Source: UBA965 sp046303375 (lineage in GTDB: Bacteria; Chloroflexota; Chloroflexia; Chloroflexales; Roseiflexaceae). From it: DNA of 5,719 bases. The stretch covers positions 1 to 5,719 of the forward strand of contig JBKCGB010000166.1 of assembly GCA_046303375.1 (NCBI GenBank). The letters are read 5' to 3'. Positions 1 to 4,685 of the stretch are shown here, in pieces (positions within the stretch are counted from its first letter, which is position 1; each line of letters begins with the position of its first letter). Both the position numbers and the translations under genes were made by a program. The notes beneath the pieces are model-generated. The model was not told the origin of the DNA and made no database searches. It saw nothing but the letters and a program-made list of their open reading frames with translations.

Positions 1-85
1 TTAAGGTTGTGTTAAGTGCTCTCGTAGTTGACCAAACTCGACTATATGTAGTATGTTTTTGACAAGCCGTACCACTAAATCAAGT
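1..85 (+). promoter_or_regulatory. Left CRISPR leader-like sequence (partial)
   Basis: This stretch ends at the first CRISPR repeat and is homologous, in inverted orientation, to 248-332. Position i pairs with position 333-i without any gap. Positions 41-85, with the adjoining repeat, carry only two mismatches (at 45 and 66). Positions 1-40 match at 28 of 40. Conservation that is highest next to the repeat and decays outward is what two related leaders would show, so I read it as the leader of an array running rightwards. It contains TTTTTGACA at 56-64. The window edge cuts it, so any promoter driving it lies outside. It could instead be a trailer copied by an inverted duplication. Confidence 0.55.
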
Positions 86-247
86 GTCCACCCCACGCGC
101 GTGGGGTCTGAAATTAGGCTTTCCTTGTTCTTACCAAATACAAGGCACTTGTCAATCGTTTCAGACCCCACGCGCGTGGGGTGGACTATACGTATACAGT
201 CAGTGAGCCATAGCCCAAATTTCAGACCCCACGCGCGTGGGGTGGAC
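86..247. CRISPR. Mini CRISPR array with one inverted repeat
   Basis: Three identical 28-nt repeats are visible. The one at 86-113 reads on the plus strand; those at 159-186 and 220-247 read on the minus strand. Each has a 16-nt perfect palindrome, CCCCACGCGCGTGGGG, flanked by GTCCA on one side and TCTGAAA on the other. In RNA this gives a 6-bp stem with a GCGC loop, the kind of hairpin cut by Cas6e. On the minus strand the two right-hand repeats have a 61-nt period (28+33, or 29+32), the type I-E ruler. The unit between repeats 1 and 2 (114-158) is 45 nt, which does not fit it. Spacer 187-219 begins with the palindrome TATACGTATA. Type I-E is the best call, from the repeat shape and the neighbouring cas genes. 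Confidence 0.9.
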
Positions 248-332
248 ACTTGATTTAGTGGTACGGTTTGTCAAAAACATACTACATGTAGTTGATTTTT
301 GACATGTGCGCGATTGCTTAACACAACGTTAA
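248..332 (-). promoter_or_regulatory. Right CRISPR leader (transcribed leftwards)
   Basis: This sequence borders the repeat at 220-247 and mirrors 1-85. It lies between that repeat and cas6e copy A, the usual place for a leader downstream of a cas operon. On the minus strand it contains TTTTTGACA (281-273 region) close to the repeat and a 36-bp imperfect palindrome (269-304) that the left copy lacks. A likely promoter lies just beyond it at 362-389. It is the better supported of the two leaders because it has a visible promoter and feeds two repeats with correct 61-nt spacing. Confidence 0.7.
269..304. repeat. 36-bp palindrome in right leader
   Basis: The element has outer arms TGTCAAAAA and TTTTTGACA (9 bp, perfect) around an inner 12-bp palindrome, ACTACATGTAGT. 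The outer and inner parts are separated by three unpaired bases on each side. The dyad axis is between 286 and 287. It could bind a dimeric regulator or a DNA-bending protein, or simply form a cruciform. The corresponding sequence at 29-64 in the left leader has lost most of the symmetry. Confidence 0.6.
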
Positions 333-361
333 CATACTCACGTGCACCACTCATTACTGCC

Positions 362-389
362 ATTGTAGCAGTTTTTCCTCAAAATACAA
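362..389 (-). promoter_or_regulatory. Probable promoter of the right CRISPR leader
   Basis: On the minus strand, TACAAT (367-362) is preceded by TGC, giving an extended -10 element. A weak -35, TTGTAT (389-384), lies 16 bp upstream. Transcription would start near 355, about 108 nt before the first repeat at 247, which suits an array leader. It lies just after the stop codon of cas6e copy A, so the array could be transcribed independently of that gene. Confidence 0.5.
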
Positions 390-404
390 TAGCAAATCGA
401 GCTA

Positions 405-1046
405 TTAGACGCCGACCACACTCAGTAAACCAAAACCGTACGCTTTGGCCTTGCCGATACCAGTGACCAACGCCTGCACGCACTGTGCTGCATCCGTGAC
501 AGTCAACGTCCCCCGTATACGAAAGGCGTCGTATGACAACTGCCCGTTGGGGTGCACTCCCGTAACTGGTGGGTCGCGCTCAATCGTCAGTGGCACTAGC
601 GCCTGCGCGGTCATGTCCACTGCAAAACCATGTTGTATGCCTTTGCGCGCCAACCACACATGCTGCTCGGCCACATCATATATCGTACGCATGGCACGGA
701 GCACATTGTCGCGTTTGACGATATTGGCTACTACCATGAACGGTAATTGTTGCCCAGTCTGAATCGTCGCATAGCGTTCCCACACGTCATCGTGCTGCCG
801 AATGGGCGGGCGCGCATATCCGGCTGGTAGGCTGGTCACATCGGCATAGGCCGTACTCTGAATCAGCAGTTGCCAGTCAGCCCCGTTGCGATCAATACGA
901 TACAAGATTTCGTTGGTATCACGCGTCGCATTCACATGTTGGAACAAGCGCATAATGCGCCGGTGCATGCCTTGGCAATCGTTGAGATCACGTTGTACCT
1001 CGGCATGCGTCAAATTCAACTGAATCGTGGTATGGGTCAGCATCAT
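405..1046 (-). CDS. cas6e: Cas6e-type CRISPR endoribonuclease, copy A
   Basis: A 213-residue protein of the CasE/Cse3 family, which cuts CRISPR transcripts in the repeat to release crRNA and in type I-E stays bound to the repeat hairpin. Family marks seen: the N-terminal segment DCQGMHRR, with His28 at the position of the catalytic histidine of Thermus Cse3 (EMHR); VAEQHVWLARKG around 124-135, matching EAEQIAWLQRKL of E. coli CasE; and the glycine-rich C-terminal loop GIGKAKAYGFGLLSV around 196-210. Length is normal for the family. Two ATG codons lie in tandem (1046-1044 and 1043-1041); GAGAAAG lies about ten bases upstream. It has its own -10 box and is separated from cas2 by 119 bp. It is clearly diverged from copy B and lacks the GKRV stretch seen before the AEQ motif in Thermus Cse3 (copy B has SKRV). 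Family assignment is secure; which RNA it cuts is unknown. Confidence 0.92.
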   Translation of the reverse strand: MMLTHTTIQLNLTHAEVQRDLNDCQGMHRRIMRLFQHVNATRDTNEILYRIDRNGADWQLLIQSTAYADVTSLPAGYARPPIRQHDDVWERYATIQTGQQLPFMVVANIVKRDNVLRAMRTIYDVAEQHVWLARKGIQHGFAVDMTAQALVPLTIERDPPVTGVHPNGQLSYDAFRIRGTLTVTDAAQCVQALVTGIGKAKAYGFGLLSVVGV

Positions 1047-1095
1047 GGTCGTTGCACTTTCTCACACAACCGATTCTTGTGCAGTCATTACATGC

Positions 1096-1101
1096 ATTAT
1101 A
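1096..1101 (-). promoter_or_regulatory. -10 box upstream of cas6e copy A
   Basis: A perfect TATAAT reads on the minus strand from 1101 to 1096. With 17-bp spacing the -35 position (CTCCAT, 1124-1119) is poor and falls inside the arm of the dyad at 1115-1147. Transcription would start near 1089, leaving an untranslated leader of about 43 nt before the ATG at 1046. The weak -35 overlapping a dyad suggests a regulated promoter, but this is inference. Confidence 0.5.
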
Positions 1102-1114
1102 CTAGCGCGTCACG

Positions 1115-1147
1115 GTGCATGGAGCATGTCAGGCACACTCCATGCAC
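1115..1147 (-). terminator. Stem-loop between cas2 and cas6e copy A
   Basis: Arms GTGCATGGAG (1115-1124) and CTCCATGCAC (1138-1147) pair perfectly over 10 bp around a 13-nt loop. On the minus strand it starts 18 nt after the cas2 stop. No run of T follows, so it is not a textbook intrinsic terminator. It may attenuate read-through from the cas6e-cas1-cas2 operon, or serve as a DNA operator for the overlapping cas6e promoter. Confidence 0.4.
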
Positions 1148-1165
1148 GGTACGCCCCGCAGCACA

Positions 1166-1462
1166 TCACGACGACCCGCCACCACCACTCCGTACGGCCA
1201 TCAGCTGGATGCCGTCGTATTCCACCGGCAAGTACTTCGTCTCGCCATACGTTACAATCGTATATCCCTGTGGCGTATTGCTGGTGTAAATAACCGTCAT
1301 GGCACCAAACACTCCGAGCTGGCGCGTGATTTCGCCACACAGTTGCATGCGTACGCGCGCCGATATTGCCCCCACATACGTGTATGGGGCAACCTCCAAC
1401 AGGTGCTGGCTCAGATACCCGCTCAACGATGCCGACAGACGCTCGCCCAAAAAGATGACCAT
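1166..1462 (-). CDS. cas2: Cas2, type I-E (CRISPR adaptation)
   Basis: A 98-residue protein that joins Cas1 to form the spacer-integration complex. In type I-E, Cas2 is mainly a structural dimer bridging two Cas1 dimers. Seen here: LSGYLSQHLLEVAPYTYVGAISARVR (about residues 12-37), matching the LLEVRAGVYVGDVSAKIR block of E. coli Cas2; then a TSNTPQGY segment (59-66) and VEYDGIQLMAV near the end, matching the ATNTETGF and VDLDGLRLVSF segments. It ends in an unusual Gly/Ser tail (SGGGGSS). The start at 1462 is chosen because GAGGAG lies 7 nt upstream, within the last codons of cas1, and the reading frame matches the family from that Met. It starts 4 nt after the cas1 stop, so translational coupling is likely. 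Confidence 0.92.
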   Translation of the reverse strand: MVIFLGERLSASLSGYLSQHLLEVAPYTYVGAISARVRMQLCGEITRQLGVFGAMTVIYTSNTPQGYTIVTYGETKYLPVEYDGIQLMAVRSGGGGSS

Positions 1463-1466
1463 ACGG

Positions 1467-2354
1467 CTACTCCTCACCCAATAGTGCAGCATCGCTGTCA
1501 CGGCTCAAATCGATGTAGCGCACCGTGGGCAGCGGTAATTCGAACAGCGCATAGATGTCTGGGACAATCCGGGCGAGGATGCGGTCCTGAAAGAAGGCAT
1601 CGCGACAGGCCCGGCGCACCCGCGTCGCCACGCTGTCACTCGATTCCGCCACTGCGGCGAACGCAATCGGCAACGAAAGATGCGCTTTGTAGAGGTCGGC
1701 CACATCCCATACAAACGAGCGCTGGTTGCCGTGGTGGAAAAATCCCAGCCCGGGGCTCATCCCAATCGACACAATCGCAGCATGGCAGATGCCGTACAAA
1801 CAACTATTGGCCACACTAATGGCCTGCTGAATGGGTTGATTGGCGATCCCATCGTCGCCGGAGTAGCTCCGCCCCTGCCAGTCCACGCCGGATTGGCTGG
1901 CAAGTTGCGCATAAATGTCGCGCATCCGTGCCCCTTCGCGACCACGGAGCTGCGCGATGCTTGTTACTCCTGTGATGTCGTCAGCGGGGAAGCGCATGCG
2001 GTACATGCGGCGCGCGACTTCGAGGCGCGCCTGCGGGAATGCCCAGGCCTGCGCCTGTTGTTCCAGGTACGGAGTGACATGGGTTTCGGGAGTAGCCTGC
2101 CCATAAAAGCGCACGGCTGATTCGCCACACCAGATCAGGCTACAGCCACGCTCTGCCATCAGTGTGGCCGCGGCATGGGTCACCGTCGTGCCTGGCCCAG
2201 CGAGCACTGCCACGAATTGCGCACTCGGCACACGCAGGGTGTGTTTGGTCGTACGACAAACAAGCGCATATGCTTCACGCTCGATGTGTGCGGATTCTAC
2301 GTACACAAAGCTCCAACTGTCGTGCACACGCGGCAACGTCGTTTTGGCTGTCAT
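1467..2354 (-). CDS. cas1: Cas1 integrase, type I-E
   Basis: A 295-residue Cas1, the metal-dependent integrase that inserts new spacers beside the leader together with Cas2. It aligns by eye along nearly its whole length with E. coli Cas1. Catalytic residues are in place: Glu140 in QLRGREGARMR, His207 in GFFHHG, and Asp217/Asp220 in FVWDVADLYK. Other family marks are PGTTVTHAAATLMAERG (54-70), WCGESAVRFYG (75-85), SCLYGICHAAIVSIG (184-198) and ACRDAFF (249-255). The start at 2354 is one base after the TAG of cas6e copy B, so reinitiation at that junction is likely. An upstream in-frame extension to 2519 would overlap cas6e and has no family similarity. The E. coli protein has a longer proline-rich tail; this one ends soon after the core. 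It appears intact. Confidence 0.96.
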   Translation of the reverse strand: MTAKTTLPRVHDSWSFVYVESAHIEREAYALVCRTTKHTLRVPSAQFVAVLAGPGTTVTHAAATLMAERGCSLIWCGESAVRFYGQATPETHVTPYLEQQAQAWAFPQARLEVARRMYRMRFPADDITGVTSIAQLRGREGARMRDIYAQLASQSGVDWQGRSYSGDDGIANQPIQQAISVANSCLYGICHAAIVSIGMSPGLGFFHHGNQRSFVWDVADLYKAHLSLPIAFAAVAESSDSVATRVRRACRDAFFQDRILARIVPDIYALFELPLPTVRYIDLSRDSDAALLGEE

Positions 2355-2355
2355 G

Positions 2356-2982
2356 CTAGTTGGCATCGGCGTATACCTCCAACAACCCCAAGCCATGTGC
2401 CTTGCCTGTACCAATACCGTGCTGGACTGCCGCATAGATGAGTTGCGGGTCGTGGATACACAGCCGCCCCGCATAGGTGACAGGTCGGTACTGGATGGGG
2501 GCACGGGAGAGGCTGCCATAGCCGTAGATGGGAGGATGCGCCGTCACTGCACAGTCCGTAATAGTAAATCCATGTTCCTGGGCTTTGCGAGCCATCCACG
2601 CATGTTGCTCAGCCACCGTTTGCAGCATGACACGCTTGCTTGTCTGGATGTCGCGTTTACTGGGCATCGTACATAGACGAAAGCGATACACGCCCCCTGC
2701 GACACAGGTCTTCAGCCATGCTCCATACAACGGATCGGGGCGGGGCGTGTCACGCACATAGCGCAACGGAATCAAGCTCGTGTCTGGAATGACGTTGCTG
2801 TGTACGAGCAGACGCAGTCCATCGTCGTCATCGACTCGATAAAGTATGTGGTGGGTGTTGCGGTCATAGCGCACATGGCGAAACATGCTCATGACACGGC
2901 GATGCATGGCGTTGCAATCGCGAATGTCGCTGGCAACGTCGGGGTATGATGGATTGAGATCCAATAGGGTACGAATAATCAT
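2356..2982 (-). CDS. cas6e: Cas6e-type CRISPR endoribonuclease, copy B
   Basis: A 208-residue second member of the CasE/Cse3 family and first gene of the cas6e-cas1-cas2 operon. Seen: RDCNAMHRRVM with His27 at the catalytic position; SKRVMLQTVAEQHAWMARKAQEHGF (about 117-141), closer to Thermus Cse3 (GKRVALKTPAEKVAWLERR) than copy A is; and the C-terminal loop GIGTGKAHGLGLLEV. Both copies therefore keep the histidine and the glycine-rich RNA-binding loop, while matching each other only in conserved blocks. The start is the ATG at 2982-2980, which has AGGAG 8 nt upstream. An in-frame extension of 77 residues further upstream looks non-coding and lacks family similarity. The two copies may process different repeats, or serve different effector complexes encoded elsewhere. 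Confidence 0.92.
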   Translation of the reverse strand: MIIRTLLDLNPSYPDVASDIRDCNAMHRRVMSMFRHVRYDRNTHHILYRVDDDDGLRLLVHSNVIPDTSLIPLRYVRDTPRPDPLYGAWLKTCVAGGVYRFRLCTMPSKRDIQTSKRVMLQTVAEQHAWMARKAQEHGFTITDCAVTAHPPIYGYGSLSRAPIQYRPVTYAGRLCIHDPQLIYAAVQHGIGTGKAHGLGLLEVYADAN

Positions 2983-3217
2983 CAGATACACTCCTGAAAT
3001 ATGGTGAAACAGTACGTGGTTTGTCACAACATGCGCAGACATGACCCATGCGTATGCGCAGGCGACCAGTACATGTGTTGAGAATGATATGAGAGTCCGG
3101 CAAGGTGCCGCAGCCAAGGCGGCAGTGAGGTGGTAACAATACTCCTTTCTATGGGGGGTGGACAACAGGCAGCGCAAGGAAGCTGCGCAGATGGCATGCG
3201 ACACCAAGAGCAAACGG

Positions 3218-3237
3218 TACGCATATCATCGCAACAA
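3218..3237. repeat. Direct repeat copy 2 in cas leader
   Basis: This 20-nt element matches 3288-3307 at 16 of 20 positions. All four differences are transitions, and the copies are offset by 70 bp. The shared minus-strand consensus begins TTGTTGC. A regulator-binding pair is possible. Confidence 0.35.
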
Positions 3238-3287
3238 TGTGCTAGTTTTTCTTTTTACGCGTCTATGACAGTGCGATACTCCCGCAT

Positions 3288-3307
3288 TACGTATGTCGTT
3301 GCAACAA
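3288..3307. repeat. Direct repeat copy 1 in cas leader
   Basis: This is the partner of 3218-3237. It contains the palindrome GTTGCAAC and lies immediately downstream of the predicted start of transcription near 3310, a common position for a repressor operator. Confidence 0.35.
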
Positions 3308-3316
3308 ACCATGCGC

Positions 3317-3344
3317 ATTGTAGCATGCACAATTGCCATGTCAA
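3317..3344 (-). promoter_or_regulatory. Strong promoter for cas6e-cas1-cas2
   Basis: On the minus strand a consensus -35, TTGACA (3344-3339), is followed after 16 bp by TACAAT (3322-3317). TGC immediately before it gives an extended -10. This is one of the two best sigma-70 matches in the window. It lies 31 nt past the stop of the 96-residue membrane protein, so the cas genes need not depend on upstream transcription. Confidence 0.7.
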
Positions 3345-3374
3345 GTTTATGCGAGGCATGCTGTGCCCACGCTG

Positions 3375-3665
3375 TCACACATCTGCCAACCACGACAACA
3401 ATGCCACAAATCCGGAGATACGTGGCACATAGGGGATGGCACTCAGACACCATACACCCACCGCACAGAGCGTAACCCCCACGGTGCGAATGACACAACA
3501 CGCATCGTACAAAATGACATAGATCATCAAGCGCGTGCGTATCGACAGCATGCGCCGGGCCACGGCACTGTGACGCTGCCGTACTAGCAGATAGATGCCC
3601 ACATTGCCCATACCAATCAACATCATGCTTGCCATCACAATCGTGATATTCCAGTGCATACTCAT
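3375..3665 (-). CDS. Small membrane protein of unknown function (96 aa)
   Basis: I do not recognise this protein. The 96 residues suggest three hydrophobic segments: about 5-28 (NITIVMASMMLIGMGNVGIY), 46-72 and 80-93. A basic loop (RQRHSAVARRMLSIRTR, 29-45) would be cytoplasmic by the positive-inside rule. Arg60 lies within the second segment. The chosen start is the ATG at 3665, preceded by TTGAGAGAACAA, a modest ribosome site; a TTG at 3686 would add seven residues. It stands between the tmRNA-like element and the cas promoter. Small membrane proteins occur as accessories of CARF-linked CRISPR systems, but nothing in the sequence proves that role. It could also be a spurious but membrane-like reading frame. 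Confidence 0.5.
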   Translation of the reverse strand: MSMHWNITIVMASMMLIGMGNVGIYLLVRQRHSAVARRMLSIRTRLMIYVILYDACCVIRTVGVTLCAVGVWCLSAIPYVPRISGFVALLSWLADV

Positions 3666-3781
3666 TTGTTCTCTCAATCTTTTCAACGTGCGCGGAGTAC
3701 GACGACCAACGTTACGTGATCAGTCCGTACACCACACAATAGTCTGTAAAAAACGCACATTATTTTCGGCCAAGAGACACG

Positions 3782-3816
3782 GTGCGGGTGGGCGTATCAT
3801 GACGCCCACAGCGCAC
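3782..3816 (-). terminator. Strong hairpin after tmRNA-like RNA
   Basis: Two stacked stems pair GTGCG (3782-3786) with CGCAC (3812-3816), and GTGGGCGT (3788-3795) with ACGCCCAC (3802-3809). They are separated by a 1-nt/2-nt internal loop, and the apical loop has 6 nt. It begins 2 nt after the CCA end of the RNA element on the minus strand. No T-run follows (only GTGTCTCTTGG), so termination would be atypical. Its position suggests a transcript end or a processing signal. Confidence 0.5.
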
Positions 3817-3818
3817 AC

Positions 3819-3951
3819 TGGTGGAGATGGGCGGATTCGAACCGCCGTCCAGAACCGGGCGCACCACTCAAGGTGACAGAGTTTCACGTGGCATTAAAGG
3901 CACTTATCGCTACTCGTCTATACCCGACCCCGTCAAAACCGAGTCATCCCC
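3819..3951 (-). ncRNA. Mini-tmRNA-like RNA (both tRNA-like ends, interior missing)
   Basis: On the minus strand the element opens with GGGGATGACTCGGTTTTGAC, followed by GGGG, a close match to the tmRNA 5' end (GGGG-N-TG, then GG-TTCGAC-GGG). It closes with a T-arm (GGCGG, loop TTCGAAT, CCGCC; 3846-3830), CATCTCC and ACCA (end at 3819). The 7-nt ends GGGGATG (3951-3945) and CATCTCC (3829-3823) pair fully, with one G-U. GGAC just before the T-arm is also typical of tmRNA. TCGGG (3927-3923) pairs with CCCGG (3859-3855) as a P2-like stem. An inner hairpin pairs CCAC/GTGG and GTGA/TCAC (3891-3884 with 3876-3864). Normal tmRNA is about 350 nt; here only 133 nt remain, with no recognisable tag ending in LAA and no pseudoknot series. 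It lies 24 nt after the CARF gene on the same strand. It could be a reduced functional RNA, or an internally deleted ssrA pseudogene linked to island integration. Confidence 0.65.
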
Positions 3952-3975
3952 GTATGGATATGTTGGGCACCACGC

Positions 3976-4617
3976 TTAGATATATTCGAGCGGCGGTGGA
4001 AAGTTGCCTGGGAAGCGTGGCTCAGAGAGGACCATAGCCTGCGATCCCTCAAATGTGTACACCGTTGCAAAGCCTTTGTGCACCGCATAGGCTTGCATCC
4101 ACCCCGAAATAAACTTAAACCCGCCACTAATATTGCACAACACATCGCTGGCATCGTATGCCTCTGTGGCACGGTTGAGGGTATCGTAGAGCTCACGCAG
4201 TGCGGTATCGAGTCCGTGGGTATTTTGTACTTGGAGTCCACGCACCACAATATCCTGACCAATACTGACCTGGGGAAATTGGGCATTGAGAAAGCGCCGA
4301 AATGTGGCTAACACCATTTTGCTGGTATAGGTGTCTGTGCCCACAAACAGGTACCGCGCCCCTGGCAAATACCAATGTGCATGCTGTGGGGCCACCTTGG
4401 TACGGTAGAGCTGCAACGTGGCAAATTCAGCCGTCTGCAATATGTCCATACTCGTATAGCGTGCATCATCGGCCACATTGTGCAAGAGGGCACGCAGTGT
4501 CTCGGGGGGATGCATGTCATTCGCATGTTTGGTCAGCAGTTGTTCCTCGTCAGCTGATACAACACCACGCACTTTGAGCAGTGTGGTGCCAACAGTGCTG
4601 ATAATCAACTTGGGCAT
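3976..4617 (-). CDS. CARF-domain protein, Cas_APE2256-like
   Basis: A 213-residue protein with the Rossmann-type CARF fold signature that binds cyclic oligoadenylates made by type III Cas10. Seen: LIISTVGTTLL at the N-terminus (4-14), matching the STVGTSLL motif of the APE2256 family; YLFVGTDTYTSK (89-100); and VLCNISGGFKFISGWMQAYA (159-178), corresponding to the conserved N-x-TGGFK ligand motif. YTFEGSQAMVLSEP (187-200) resembles the end of these domains. No HEPN (R-x4-6-H) or nuclease domain follows and the protein stops right after the CARF fold, so it may be a ring nuclease (as known for some stand-alone CARF proteins) or a sensor acting through a partner. The start at 4617 has GAAGG 7 nt upstream. 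The gene lies 68 nt after a two-helix membrane protein on the same strand, probably sharing its promoter. Confidence 0.82.
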   Translation of the reverse strand: MPKLIISTVGTTLLKVRGVVSADEEQLLTKHANDMHPPETLRALLHNVADDARYTSMDILQTAEFATLQLYRTKVAPQHAHWYLPGARYLFVGTDTYTSKMVLATFRRFLNAQFPQVSIGQDIVVRGLQVQNTHGLDTALRELYDTLNRATEAYDASDVLCNISGGFKFISGWMQAYAVHKGFATVYTFEGSQAMVLSEPRFPGNFPPPLEYI

Positions 4618-4685
4618 ATCAATCCCTTCTCTTTCATTACCACATATTGAACGTAGCATAGCATATTTCGGCGAGTCGCCTAATT

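Larger units (their letters stand above)
2983..3316 (-). promoter_or_regulatory. Long untranslated leader of the cas operon
   Basis: About 330 nt separate the likely transcription start (near 3310) from the cas6e copy B start codon. I see no convincing gene here. The stretch holds two imperfect direct repeats (3218-3237 and 3288-3307), a GTTGCAAC palindrome at 3298-3305, and AAAGGAG on the minus strand near 3144-3150 without a well-spaced start codon. It may carry regulatory structure, or simply be degraded sequence. Confidence 0.4.

Noticed and set aside
1..253. Open reading frames across the CRISPR repeats on both strands (82 and 66 codons)
   Set aside because: They consist of repeat-derived peptide (HPTRVGSE-like) and spacer sequence. 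The repeats are inverted and palindromic, so open frames arise by chance.
445..762. Plus-strand frame opposite cas6e copy A
   Set aside because: It is antisense to a gene with clear family motifs. Its own product is rich in Cys, Ser and Thr with no recognisable domain.
1115..1819. 234-codon plus-strand frame over cas2 and cas1
   Set aside because: It is antisense to cas2 and cas1. Its composition is that of a complementary-strand shadow, with no ribosome site or family match.
2164..2676. 170-codon plus-strand frame over the cas1-cas6e junction
   Set aside because: It overlaps two well-supported genes in antisense and has no recognisable motif.
2864..3139. 91-codon minus-strand frame starting at TTG after AAAGGAG, with CACCD-like cysteines
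   Set aside because: The spacing from AGGAG to the TTG is only about two to three bases, and it runs about 120 nt into cas6e copy B in another frame. The product looks non-coding.
2983..3213. N-terminal extension of cas6e copy B by 77 residues
   Set aside because: The added part has no Cas6e similarity, and a good ribosome site sits before the internal ATG at 2982.
3819..3870. Ordinary tRNA gene reading on the minus strand
   Set aside because: The T-arm and CCA are present, but no D-arm or anticodon arm can be placed next to them. The matching 5' acceptor strand lies 133 nt away in a tmRNA-type context.
4670..4680. GGCG-ACT-CGCC mini-hairpin after the 74-residue gene as a terminator
   Set aside because: It has only four base pairs with a 3-nt loop and no T-run. 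It would block the likely co-transcription of the CARF gene.
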